This document shows positions 1-6,408 of a stretch of DNA of 14,358 nt, piece by piece. The notes beneath the pieces were generated by a model. That model did not search any database, was not told the DNA's origin, and saw only the letters and a program-made list of their open reading frames with translations. The position numbers and the translations under genes were made by a program. Numbering within the stretch: position 1 is the first letter of the stretch; the number at the start of each line of letters is the position of its first letter. This stretch comes from Pseudomonadota bacterium (lineage in GTDB: Bacteria > Pseudomonadota > Alphaproteobacteria > Sphingomonadales > Sphingomonadaceae). The stretch spans positions 1 to 14,358 of the forward strand of contig JAFABD010000003.1 of assembly GCA_023426225.1 (NCBI GenBank). Reading direction: 5' to 3'.

Positions 1-519
1 GCCCTCGGTCCCGTCGTCATCGTCGCCGTCGTCGCCGTCGTCGCCGCCCGCGTCGAGCGGGGCGTCGCCGCGCGCGATCCGGGCCGCGTCCTGAACCGCC
101 GCGATCAGCCGCGGATAGATGCCGCAGCGGCAGATATTGGGGATCGCGGCGCGGATCTCCGCCTCGCCGGGGTTGCGGTTGGTGCGCAGCAGCACCGACG
201 CCGCCATCACGATCCCGGGGATGCAGAAGCCGCACTGGACGAGATTGGCGGCGAGGAACGCCTGTTGCACGGGGTGGCTGCGATCGCGCGACAGCCCCTC
301 GATCGTCGTGACGAACGTGCCTTCGAGCGCGCCGATCGTTTCCTGGCAGGCGAGCCGTAGCGTCCCGTCGACATCGACCGCGCACGCGCCGCATTCGCCG
401 GTGCCGCAGCCGAACTTGGTCCCCGTTAGGTTCGACGCATCGCGCAGCGCCCAGAGCAGCGGCGTGCGCGGGTCCATCTGATAGGCGACCGGCTGGTTGT
501 TGACGGTGAAGCGAGTCAT
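1..519 (-). CDS. [2Fe-2S] small subunit of a molybdenum hydroxylase (isoquinoline 1-oxidoreductase alpha / CoxS-like), 3' end cut by window edge
   Basis: Translation from the ATG at 519 stays open for 173 codons to the window edge. Seen: a plant-ferredoxin-type cluster Cys38, Cys43, Cys46, Cys58 (in FGCGTGECGAC and ACQE), then a helical domain with Cys96, Cys99 (QCGFC) and Cys130, Cys132 (CRC), which bind the second [2Fe-2S] cluster. This eight-cysteine layout is diagnostic for the small electron-transfer subunit of xanthine-oxidase-family enzymes, which passes electrons from the Mo-cofactor subunit. The family is usually about 150-160 residues; here the fold ends near residue 150 and is followed by an Asp/Gly-rich low-complexity tail (about 158-170) that continues out of the window. 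The Mo-binding large subunit is not visible; it may lie further left. The gene is divergent from the dioxygenase at 600. The substrate cannot be told. Confidence in the family is high, in the role modest. Confidence 0.93.
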   Translation of the reverse strand, partial: MTRFTVNNQPVAYQMDPRTPLLWALRDASNLTGTKFGCGTGECGACAVDVDGTLRLACQETIGALEGTFVTTIEGLSRDRSHPVQQAFLAANLVQCGFCIPGIVMAASVLLRTNRNPGEAEIRAAIPNICRCGIYPRLIAAVQDAARIARGDAPLDAGGDDGDDGDDDDGTEG

Positions 520-545
520 GGCCGCAGGGTCTATCGCGAAACGCG

Positions 546-560
546 CCGTTTCCGAAACGG
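546..560. promoter_or_regulatory. Perfect palindrome CCGTTTC-C-GAAACGG, candidate operator between divergent genes
   Basis: Seven-base arms with a one-base centre give a perfect dyad. A further GAAAC half-site lies at 538-542, so GAAAC/GTTTC/GAAAC (538, 548, 554) form an overlapping cluster. It sits 27 bp upstream of the minus-strand [2Fe-2S] gene start and 40 bp upstream of the dioxygenase start, where a regulator could act on both. No cognate regulator gene is in the window. The symmetry is seen; the operator role is inferred. Confidence 0.55.
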
Positions 561-597
561 ACATTGCGGGCACGCGCGGCGGGTCCGACATTGCGGG
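560..597. repeat. Two direct copies of GACATTGCGGG, 27 bp apart
   Basis: The 11-mer occurs exactly at 560-570 and 587-597; the second copy ends 3 bp before the dioxygenase ATG at 600. The first copy overlaps the last base of the palindrome at 546-560. The 27-bp period is about two and a half helical turns. It may be a duplicated protein-binding site or a remnant of local duplication; no function can be assigned. Confidence 0.5.
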
Positions 598-599
598 GC

Positions 600-1400
600 A
601 TGAGACTTCCCACGCTGTTCGTGCCGCATGGCGGCGGCCCCTGCTTCTTCATGGACCCGGCGGGCGGCCCGCCCGACCCGATGTGGCAGCCGATGCAGGC
701 CTATCTGGCCGGGCTGATCGCGGGCCTGGCCGAACGGCCGCGCGCGATCGTGATGATTTCGGGCCATTGGGAGACGGCCGAGCCGACGGTCCATCTGGGC
801 GCGGGCAAGCCGCTGCTTTACGACTATTACGGCTTTCCCGAGCATACCTATCGGCTGCGCTGGGACGCGCCGGGCGACCCGGCGCTGGGCGAGCGCGTCC
901 GCGCGCTGCTGGCCGGAGCGGGGTTTGGCGCGGCGGCCGAGCATGCGCGCGGCTGGGACCATGGCGTGTTCATCCCGATGATGGTGATGCGGCCCGAGGC
1001 CGATGTGCCGCTGGTGCAATTGTCGCTGCGCCGCGACCTCGACCCCGCCGCGCATCTGGCGATGGGCCGCGCGCTGGCACCGCTGCGCGACGAGGGCGTG
1101 TTGATCGTCGGATCGGGTATGAGCTTTCACAACATGCGCGCCTTCGGGCCGCAGGTGACGCCGGTTGCCGATGCGTGGGACGCCGCGCTGACCGAGGCGG
1201 TGACCGATCCCGATCCCGAACGCCGCGCCGCGCGGCTGACCGCGTGGGAGACGCTGCCTTACGCGCGCCATGCCCATCCGCGCGAGGAGCATCTGTTGCC
1301 GCTGATGGTGGCGGCGGGCGCGGGCGGCGGCGATGCGGCGCGGTGCGACTTCACCGGCCATGTGCTCGGCTGGACGGTGAGCGGCTATCGCTTCGGCTGA
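600..1400 (+). CDS. DODA-type class III extradiol ring-cleavage dioxygenase (YgiD/LigB superfamily)
   Basis: 266 residues, the usual length for the DODA/YgiD group, which opens catechol-type rings with a non-haem metal (Fe(II); Zn is found in some structures). Seen: the N-terminal VPHGGGP with His10, ISGHW with His56, GWDHGVFIPM with Asp120-His121 (the typical DHG segment), SGMSFHNM with His177, and a C-terminal HAHPREEHLLPL stretch with His224, His226 and His231. These are the conserved metal and acid-base positions of the family. The ATG at 600 starts directly before the conserved first strand; a TTG at 564 would add 12 residues with no family match. No strong ribosome-binding site is visible. 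The gene is divergent from the [2Fe-2S] subunit gene, which suggests an aromatic or N-heterocycle catabolic unit, but the substrate is unknown (candidates: L-DOPA-like catechols or a heteroaromatic degradation product). Confidence 0.9.
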   Translation: MRLPTLFVPHGGGPCFFMDPAGGPPDPMWQPMQAYLAGLIAGLAERPRAIVMISGHWETAEPTVHLGAGKPLLYDYYGFPEHTYRLRWDAPGDPALGERVRALLAGAGFGAAAEHARGWDHGVFIPMMVMRPEADVPLVQLSLRRDLDPAAHLAMGRALAPLRDEGVLIVGSGMSFHNMRAFGPQVTPVADAWDAALTEAVTDPDPERRAARLTAWETLPYARHAHPREEHLLPLMVAAGAGGGDAARCDFTGHVLGWTVSGYRFG

Positions 1401-1405
1401 CCGGC

Positions 1406-1435
1406 GGCCGTGCCCCGGGGGGCCGTGCCCCGGGG
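1406..1435. repeat. 15-bp perfect tandem duplication between convergent genes
   Basis: The unit GGCCGTGCCCCGGGG is present at 1406-1420 and again at 1421-1435. It starts 6 bp after the dioxygenase stop. The second copy supplies the left arm of the hairpin at 1422-1450, so the duplication may have arisen by slippage in the terminator region. Confidence 0.7.
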
Positions 1436-1450
1436 GGAGGGGGGCACGGC
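1422..1450. terminator. GC hairpin between convergent stops (bidirectional terminator-like, no T tract)
   Basis: GCCGTGCCCC (1422-1431) and GGGGCACGGC (1441-1450) are perfectly complementary, with a 9-base G-rich loop. It lies between the stop of the dioxygenase gene (1400) and the stop of the minus-strand aldolase gene (1459). There is no T run on either side, so it fits a stalling or RNA-protecting hairpin better than a textbook intrinsic terminator. Confidence 0.5.
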
Positions 1451-1458
1451 GCGCGCGG

Positions 1459-2220
1459 TCAGTCGCGCCAGCCGCGGTCGATCCGGTCGACCAGGCGGAC
1501 CATCGCCGCGAAATCGGGCGCACCGGGGCCGCCGGGGAGCTGGACGCGCGAAATGTCGCGCTGATGCACCGCGACGACCTCGTCCGGAATCGCGAGCGGG
1601 CGCCCCATCGACAGCGTCGCGAGCTGGATCTCGCACGCGCGCTGGAGCGCCCAGTGCTTGACGAACGCCTCGGGCAGCGTGCGCCCCATCACAAGGATGC
1701 CGTGGTTGCGCAGGAACATCACGCGCCGGTCGCCCAGATTGGCGAGCAGGCGTTCGCCCTCTTCGGCGCGGACGGTGACGCCCTCGAAATCGTGATAGGC
1801 GATCTGGCCGATGAAGTTGCACGCATAGAAGTTGATCGGCTGGAGCCCGCCTTCGAGCGCGCTGACCGCCATGCCCGCGGTGGTGTGCGTGTGCATGATG
1901 CAGTGCGCGTCGGGCAGGTGGCGGTGGAACACCGAATGCTGGGTGAAGCCCGCGAGGTTGACCGGATAGGGCGAGCCGTCGAGCGTGTTGCCGTCGATGT
2001 CGATCTTGACGAGGTTCGACGCGGTCACCTCGCTGAAGTGCAGGCCGAACGGGTTGATGAGGAAGGCGCCATCCTCGTCGGGCACCTTTACCGTGATGTG
2101 GTTGTAGATCATCTCGGACCAGCCGAGCATGTCGAACACGCGATAACAGGCGGCAAGCTGTTGCCGCGCCTCCCATTCGGCATCGCTGATCCGCGTGCGC
2201 AGCGCCGGTGCGGTGGCCAT
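1459..2220 (-). CDS. Class II aldolase/adducin-family protein
   Basis: 253 residues, covering one whole class II aldolase domain. Seen: MIYNHITVKVP (about 37-47), INPFGLHFSEVTASNLV (55-71), the HTH zinc-binding pair His110/His112 and a third His173 in RNHG. These are the metal ligands of the FucA/AraD fold; Glu64 is near the usual acidic residue. Family members cleave or epimerise sugar phosphates or decarboxylate related acids. This subgroup lacks an assigned substrate, so none is given. Two in-frame ATGs are possible (2226 and 2220); the GGGAGAGG ribosome-binding site abuts the first and lies 6 bases before the second, so 2220 is chosen. It is read in the same direction as pccR, 146 bp downstream of it, with its own likely promoter, so it need not be part of propionate metabolism. 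Confidence 0.88.
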   Translation of the reverse strand: MATAPALRTRISDAEWEARQQLAACYRVFDMLGWSEMIYNHITVKVPDEDGAFLINPFGLHFSEVTASNLVKIDIDGNTLDGSPYPVNLAGFTQHSVFHRHLPDAHCIMHTHTTAGMAVSALEGGLQPINFYACNFIGQIAYHDFEGVTVRAEEGERLLANLGDRRVMFLRNHGILVMGRTLPEAFVKHWALQRACEIQLATLSMGRPLAIPDEVVAVHQRDISRVQLPGGPGAPDFAAMVRLVDRIDRGWRD

Positions 2221-2254
2221 CGTCATCCTCTCCCAGTCTTGTTCTTGTGGCGCG

Positions 2255-2283
2255 AGGCTATGCCAGCCCCTGCGCCGCGGCAA
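2255..2283 (-). promoter_or_regulatory. Likely sigma-70 promoter of the class II aldolase gene
   Basis: On the minus strand TTGCCG (2283-2278) is followed after 17 bases by TAGCCT (2260-2255). A start near 2248 would leave a leader of about 28 bases holding the GGGAGAGG ribosome-binding site. Spacing and hexamers fit alphaproteobacterial housekeeping promoters; not proven. Confidence 0.45.
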
Positions 2284-2366
2284 GCGGGCGACGACAGCGC
2301 CGGCACGGCGGATCCGCCCCGGCGCGGGACCGGCGCGCGCCGCCGGCGAAGCTGACCGGCCGTGCC

Positions 2367-3773
2367 CTAGCGGAAGCCGTAGGGGACGATCGTGCGCCGG
2401 TCGGGTTCGATGTCGATCACCGATCCGGCGGGCGGAAAGGCGCGCTGGTCGCAGTCGAGCCGCGGGCAGATCCGGCACGACGCGCCGATCGGCGTCGCCG
2501 CGCCGCCGGGGCGCAGCGCGTCGGCATAGACGAAATCGGCGGCGTGCGCCTCTTCGCAGCCCAGCGCGACGGCATAGCGGCGCGGCGCGCGCGCGAAGCT
2601 TGCCGAGGGCTTCACCAGCCCCTTGGCCATCGAGACATAGCGCGTCCCGTCGGGCATTTCGGAAAGCTGGACGAGGATGCGATCGGGGATCGCCACCGCC
2701 TCGTGCACCACCCAGAGCGGGCAGGCGCCGCCGAAGCGCGCGAACTGGAGCCGCGTCGCCGAATGGCGCTTGGTGATGTTGCCCGCCATGTCGACCCGGC
2801 AGAAGAAGAAGGGGATGCCCGCCGCGCCCGGGCGCTGAAGCGTCGAGAGGCGATGGCACGCCTGTTCGAAGCTGACGCCGAAGCGCTGGCGCAGCCGGTC
2901 GATGTCGTGGCGGAAGGCGCGCGCTTCGGCCCGGAAGCGGCCATAGGGCATGAGCAACGCCCCCGCCGCATAGTTGGCGAGCCCGAGCGCGAGCAGTTCG
3001 CGCGCCGCATCGCCCGCCAGCCCCGACCCCGCGACGACGGCGTCGAGCTGGTCGGGGAATTCGAAGCGGACGAGCTGGTTGGCGAGCAGGAAGGCGCGGC
3101 TTTCGGGCGGCAGCCCGCGATTGAGCGCGAAGCTGCGCGTGGCGGGATCGTAGCGGCTGAGCTCGTCGCCGCCGCCGTCCTGATGGACGACGCGGACGCC
3201 GTGCCCCTCGGCGAGCCGCGCCTCGAGCATCCGCGACGGCAGCGTCCCCTCGAGCGTCTCGGCGAGCGTCTCGGCCGAACGGTCGAGCGCGTCGATATAG
3301 TTGCCCTGCGCCTGGAACCAGTCGCGCACCGCCTCCCAGGGGAGCGGCGCGGCGTCGCTGGTCCCCGTGTCGAACCGGTCGTCGAGCACGCGCAGCTGCT
3401 CCTGGCTGCGCCGATAGGCCTCGTGCACCGCGACCAGCCGGCGCGCGAGCAGCGGCTGCTGATCGAGCGCGCGGCGCACATCGGCCTCGTCCATCATGTC
3501 TGCCGTGACGCTGGAATCGGTCGCGGCGTCGATCGCGCGGAACAGCGTGGCACCCGCCGCATCCTGGCCGAACTCGGCCGCCTCGAGCGGGAAGGCGCGC
3601 GCGAGCGCCGCGAGCACCAGATCGGTGATCGGGCGATCATTGTTCTCGATTTGGGAGAGATAGGGGACCGAGATGCCAAGCCGTCCCGCCATCGCGGCCT
3701 GGCTGAGCCCGAGGCGGCGGCGCAGTTCGCGCAGGCGGAAGCCTTCAAACAGGCGGCGGCGGGGGGACGACAT
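2367..3773 (-). CDS. pccR: ScfR-family transcriptional regulator (PccR-type), XRE HTH with C-terminal short-chain acyl-CoA-sensing region
   Basis: 468 residues, full family length. Seen: an XRE helix-turn-helix at about 12-62 (LRELRRRLGLSQAAMAGRLG, then PYLSQIENNDRPIT), a long middle region, an ImmA/IrrE-like segment around 190-310 in which the HExxH protease motif is absent (LANQL at 230-234), and the C-terminal ScfR signature with Cys433, Cys436 and Cys441 in CRICPRLDCDQRAFPP. Known family members (PccR of Rhodobacter sphaeroides, RamB, MccR) sense short-chain acyl-CoAs and control propionate, acetate or glyoxylate genes. The divergent pccB and the motif-matching palindrome between them point to PccR, acting on the propionyl-CoA operon and on itself. 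There is no Shine-Dalgarno before ATG 3773; the predicted transcript is nearly leaderless. The exact effector is inferred. Confidence 0.92.
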   Translation of the reverse strand: MSSPRRRLFEGFRLRELRRRLGLSQAAMAGRLGISVPYLSQIENNDRPITDLVLAALARAFPLEAAEFGQDAAGATLFRAIDAATDSSVTADMMDEADVRRALDQQPLLARRLVAVHEAYRRSQEQLRVLDDRFDTGTSDAAPLPWEAVRDWFQAQGNYIDALDRSAETLAETLEGTLPSRMLEARLAEGHGVRVVHQDGGGDELSRYDPATRSFALNRGLPPESRAFLLANQLVRFEFPDQLDAVVAGSGLAGDAARELLALGLANYAAGALLMPYGRFRAEARAFRHDIDRLRQRFGVSFEQACHRLSTLQRPGAAGIPFFFCRVDMAGNITKRHSATRLQFARFGGACPLWVVHEAVAIPDRILVQLSEMPDGTRYVSMAKGLVKPSASFARAPRRYAVALGCEEAHAADFVYADALRPGGAATPIGASCRICPRLDCDQRAFPPAGSVIDIEPDRRTIVPYGFR

Positions 3774-3780
3774 GGGGCGT

Positions 3781-3808
3781 AATATATCTGCAAAGTTGCG
3801 CCCTGCAA
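3781..3808 (-). promoter_or_regulatory. Predicted pccR promoter giving a near-leaderless mRNA
   Basis: On the minus strand TTGCAG (3808-3803), a 16-base spacer and TATATT (3786-3781) form the best -35/-10 pair. The start would fall at about 3774-3777, one to four bases before the ATG at 3773-3771. No ribosome-binding site precedes that ATG, which agrees with leaderless translation. The -35 box lies inside the PccR palindrome, so bound regulator would be expected to affect pccR transcription. Confidence 0.5.
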
Positions 3809-3823
3809 CTTTGCAACATTGCA
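3787..3823. promoter_or_regulatory. PccR/ScfR operator: perfect 11-bp inverted repeat with two TTTGCAAA-like elements
   Basis: TGCAAAGTTGC (3789-3799) and GCAACTTTGCA (3805-3815) are perfect inverted arms around GCCCT. Each arm contains a near copy of the ScfR motif TTTGCAAA, with one mismatch each: TCTGCAAA at 3787-3794 and TTTGCAAC at 3810-3817, 23 bp apart (about two helical turns). A second, smaller dyad TGCAA-CA-TTGCA (3812-3823) overlaps the right arm. Its place between pccR and pccB, and the match to the known RamB/PccR motif, make operator function likely. No strong pccB promoter hexamers are visible; a weak TTGCGC (3796-3801)/TGCATT (3820-3825) pair lies inside it. Confidence 0.82.
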
Positions 3824-3877
3824 TTTGCGGTCGGGATGGCGTGCAGTGCAGGGGTGCCCCGTCTTTGGGAGACCCGG

Positions 3878-5404
3878 ATGTCGTCGACAATCGCTGAACT
3901 GGAACGCCGCCGCGCCGCCGCCCGCATGGGCGGGGGGCAGAAGCGGATCGATGCCCAGCATGCCAAGGGCAAGCTGACCGCACGCGAACGGTTGCACGTG
4001 CTGCTCGATCCCGGCTCGTTCGAGGAGCTCGACATGTATGTCGAGCACAATTGCACCGATTTCGGCATGCCCGACCAGGTGGTGCCGGGCGACGGCGTGG
4101 TGACCGGATCGGGGACGATCAACGGCCGCCTCGTCTATGTCTTCAGCCAGGATTTCACCGTGTTCGGCGGTTCGCTGTCCGAGCGCCATGCCCAGAAGAT
4201 CTGCAAGATCATGGACATGGCGATGAAGGTCGGCGCGCCGGTGATCGGCCTGAACGACAGCGGCGGCGCGCGCATCCAGGAAGGCGTGGCCTCGCTGGCG
4301 GGTTATGCCGAGGTGTTCCAGCGCAACGTGCTGGCGTCGGGCGTGGTTCCGCAGATCTCGCTGATCATGGGCCCGTGCGCGGGCGGCGCGGTGTACAGCC
4401 CCGCGATGACCGACTTCATCTTCATGGTGAAGGACAGCAGCTACATGTTCGTCACCGGCCCCGACGTGGTCAAGACGGTGACCAACGAGATCGTGACGCA
4501 GGAGGAACTGGGCGGTGCGGTGACGCACACGACCAAGTCGGGCGTCGCCGACGTGGCGTTCGAGAACGACATCGAGGCGCTGCTCGCGGCGCGCGACTTC
4601 GTCGATTTCCTGCCCGCGTCGAACCGGCAGGACGTGCCGTTCCGCCCGACCGAGGACCCGTGGGACCGGATCGAGGACAGCCTCGACACGATCATCCCGC
4701 CCTCGGCCAACCAGCCCTATGACATGCACGAGCTGATCCGGAAGGTCGTCGACGAGGGCGACTTCTTCGAGATCCAGCCGACGCACGCGGCGAACATCAT
4801 CGTCGGATTCGGCCGGATCGAGGGGCGGACCGTGGGCTTCGTCGCCAACCAGCCGATGGTGCTGGCGGGCGTGCTCGACATCAATTCGTCGAAGAAGGCG
4901 GCGCGTTTCGTCCGTTTCTGCGACGCGTTCGACATCCCGATCGTGACCTTCGTCGACGTGCCGGGTTTCCTGCCCGGCGTCGGCCAGGAACATTCGGGGA
5001 TCATCAAGCACGGCGCCAAGCTGCTCTATGCCTATGCCGAGGCGACAGTGCCCAAGATCACGGTCATCACGCGCAAGGCCTATGGCGGCGCCTATGACGT
5101 GATGAGCTCGAAGCATCTGCGCGGCGACCTCAACTATGCCTGGCCGACCGCCGAGATCGCGGTGATGGGCGCCAAGGGCGCGGTCGAGATCATCTTCCGC
5201 GGGCGCACGCCCGAGGAGATCGCCGAGCGCACTGCCGAATATGAGGCGCGCTTCGCCAACCCCTTCGTCGCCGCGAGCAAGGGCTTTGTCGACGAGGTCA
5301 TCATGCCCCATTCCACGCGCCGGCGCATCGCGCTGGGTCTTCGCAAGCTGCGCAACAAGCAGCTGGAGAATCCGTGGAAGAAGCATGACAATATCCCCCT
5401 GTAA
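3878..5404 (+). CDS. pccB: Propionyl-CoA carboxylase beta subunit (carboxyltransferase)
   Basis: 508 residues, the usual length of bacterial and mitochondrial PCC beta chains. It moves CO2 from carboxybiotin on PccA to propionyl-CoA, giving (S)-methylmalonyl-CoA. Seen: the N-terminal GGGQKRIDAQHAKGKLTARER signature (18-38, quoted in part), the first oxyanion segment GPCAGGAVYSPA (165-176), and the second KAYGGAYDVMSS with Gly403-Gly404. Asp407 in GGAYDVM sits where Asp goes with propionyl-CoA use and Ile with acetyl-CoA in actinobacterial enzymes. Start 3878 is chosen because GGGAGA lies 5 bases before it and the protein then begins as in the family; the ATG at 3836 would add 14 unmatched residues and sits near the operator. 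It is the first gene of the operon, divergent from pccR, and its pccA partner is 5.5 kb downstream. Confidence 0.97.
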   Translation: MSSTIAELERRRAAARMGGGQKRIDAQHAKGKLTARERLHVLLDPGSFEELDMYVEHNCTDFGMPDQVVPGDGVVTGSGTINGRLVYVFSQDFTVFGGSLSERHAQKICKIMDMAMKVGAPVIGLNDSGGARIQEGVASLAGYAEVFQRNVLASGVVPQISLIMGPCAGGAVYSPAMTDFIFMVKDSSYMFVTGPDVVKTVTNEIVTQEELGGAVTHTTKSGVADVAFENDIEALLAARDFVDFLPASNRQDVPFRPTEDPWDRIEDSLDTIIPPSANQPYDMHELIRKVVDEGDFFEIQPTHAANIIVGFGRIEGRTVGFVANQPMVLAGVLDINSSKKAARFVRFCDAFDIPIVTFVDVPGFLPGVGQEHSGIIKHGAKLLYAYAEATVPKITVITRKAYGGAYDVMSSKHLRGDLNYAWPTAEIAVMGAKGAVEIIFRGRTPEEIAERTAEYEARFANPFVAASKGFVDEVIMPHSTRRRIALGLRKLRNKQLENPWKKHDNIPL

Positions 5405-5449
5405 CCGGGCGGCCGCGCACGCGCGCGCCCCCGCCAAGGGAGGAAGAGG

Positions 5450-5989
5450 ATGATGGGACTGTTGGCGCTGGCGATGCTGTCGGCGCAGCCGCAGGGGGCG
5501 GCAGGGGCAAATGACGCCGCTTGGAGCTGGCGCGAGAACCGCGATGCCGCGGCGGGGCCGCGCTATGCGTCGGTCACCGCGCGCAGCGCCGAGGGCGACC
5601 GGCTGCTCGTGCGGTGCGACCTGAGCGACGATCCGGTGATTTCGGTCCAGTATCTGCCGCGTCGGACGCCGGGCAGCGCCGTCGACAAGCCGGTGACGGT
5701 GATCCCCGACCAGGGCGCGCCGCTGGTCGCCAACTGGGAGTTCCCCGGGCCGGGGGCGCTGATGCGCGGCAGCCAGACCTTCGACATCGTGCGCGGGATC
5801 GCCGGCGCACGCGAGCTGCGCGTGATGACGACCAATGCCGATGGCGAGCCGATCGGCGCGATCTTTGCCGGCGGCAACGGCGATGCGCCGTTCCGCCGCG
5901 TCTATGCCGCGTGCGGGCTTCCCTATGCCCCGCCGGCACCCGTGGTGCCGGCCGCACCGACCACCCCTTCCGCGAGTAAGCCGAAATGA
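5450..5989 (+). CDS. Small predicted exported protein of unknown function
   Basis: 179 residues, not recognised. Seen: a short hydrophobic N-terminus (about 1-20, MMGLLALAMLSAQPQGAAGA) that looks like a signal peptide but has no basic n-region, a core with two cysteines (Cys56, Cys155) that could form one disulfide, and a Pro/Ala-rich tail (159-179). The core pattern (a sensed residue change ending in a FRRVYAACG-like motif) loosely recalls periplasmic IalB/VasI-type beta proteins, which is only an impression. GGGAGG lies 6 bases before ATG 5450; a second ATG at 5453 is nearly as good. The stop overlaps the epimerase start by 4 bases (ATGA), so it is translated with the pathway genes although it is likely to act outside the cytoplasm. 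Any link to propionate is by position only. Confidence 0.78.
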   Translation: MMGLLALAMLSAQPQGAAGANDAAWSWRENRDAAAGPRYASVTARSAEGDRLLVRCDLSDDPVISVQYLPRRTPGSAVDKPVTVIPDQGAPLVANWEFPGPGALMRGSQTFDIVRGIAGARELRVMTTNADGEPIGAIFAGGNGDAPFRRVYAACGLPYAPPAPVVPAAPTTPSASKPK

Positions 5990-6408
5990 AGCTGGGCCGC
6001 CTGAACCATGTGGGAATCGCCACGCCGTCGATCGCGGCGTCGGTCGCCTTTTACCGCGACGTGATGGGCGCCGAGGTGATCCGCGAGCCCTTCGACCTGC
6101 CGGCGCAGGGCGTGAAGGTGTGCTTCGTCGACACGCCCAACAGCCAGATCGAGCTGATCGAGCCGCTGGGCGAGGGGTCGCCGATCCACGGCTTCCTCGC
6201 CAGGAACCCGGCGGGCGGCCAGCACCACCTGTGCTATGAAGTGCCCGACATCCACGCGGCGAAGGCGTGGTTCGAGGCCAAGGGCGCGCGCGTGCTGGGC
6301 GAGCCGCGCATCGGCGCGCACGGCACCCCGGTCTTCTTCGTCCACCCGCGCGACATGGGCGGCGTGCTGACCGAAATCATGGAAACGCCCGGGGAGGCGC
6401 ACGCATGA
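5986..6408 (+). CDS. mce: Methylmalonyl-CoA epimerase
   Basis: 140 residues, a standard VOC-fold (paired beta-alpha-beta-beta-beta) epimerase that converts (S)- to (R)-methylmalonyl-CoA for the mutase. Seen: metal-ligand positions His8 (LNHVGIAT), Gln54 (NSQIELIEPLG), His80/His81 (GGQHHLCYEV, one of which is the ligand) and Glu130 (GVLTEIME). The RIGAHGTPVFFVHPRDMGGVL block (109-128, quoted in part) closely resembles mitochondrial and bacterial epimerases. At the position of the second catalytic glutamate (Glu48 of the Propionibacterium enzyme, in P-E-Q-G-V) this protein has Ala40 (LPAQGV). Start ATG 5986 overlaps the previous stop and its own stop overlaps the next start, both by 4 bases, so translation is probably coupled. 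Confidence 0.95.
   Translation: MKLGRLNHVGIATPSIAASVAFYRDVMGAEVIREPFDLPAQGVKVCFVDTPNSQIELIEPLGEGSPIHGFLARNPAGGQHHLCYEVPDIHAAKAWFEAKGARVLGEPRIGAHGTPVFFVHPRDMGGVLTEIMETPGEAHA

Noticed and set aside
17..652. Minus-strand 211-codon frame at the left end
   Set aside because: Out-of-frame shadow of the [2Fe-2S] gene ending in a poly-Arg stretch from the GCC/GTC microsatellite; the real frame starts at 519 and carries all eight cysteines.
2208..3782. Long plus-strand open frame (about 524 codons) opposite pccR and the aldolase
   Set aside because: It is the antisense shadow of pccR: Ala/Arg-rich composition with no motif, while the minus frame has HTH and Cys signatures. GC-rich third positions remove stops on the other strand.
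3836..3877. Upstream ATG for pccB adding 14 residues
   Set aside because: Extension does not resemble the family N-terminus; GGGAGA with 5-base spacing favours ATG 3878.
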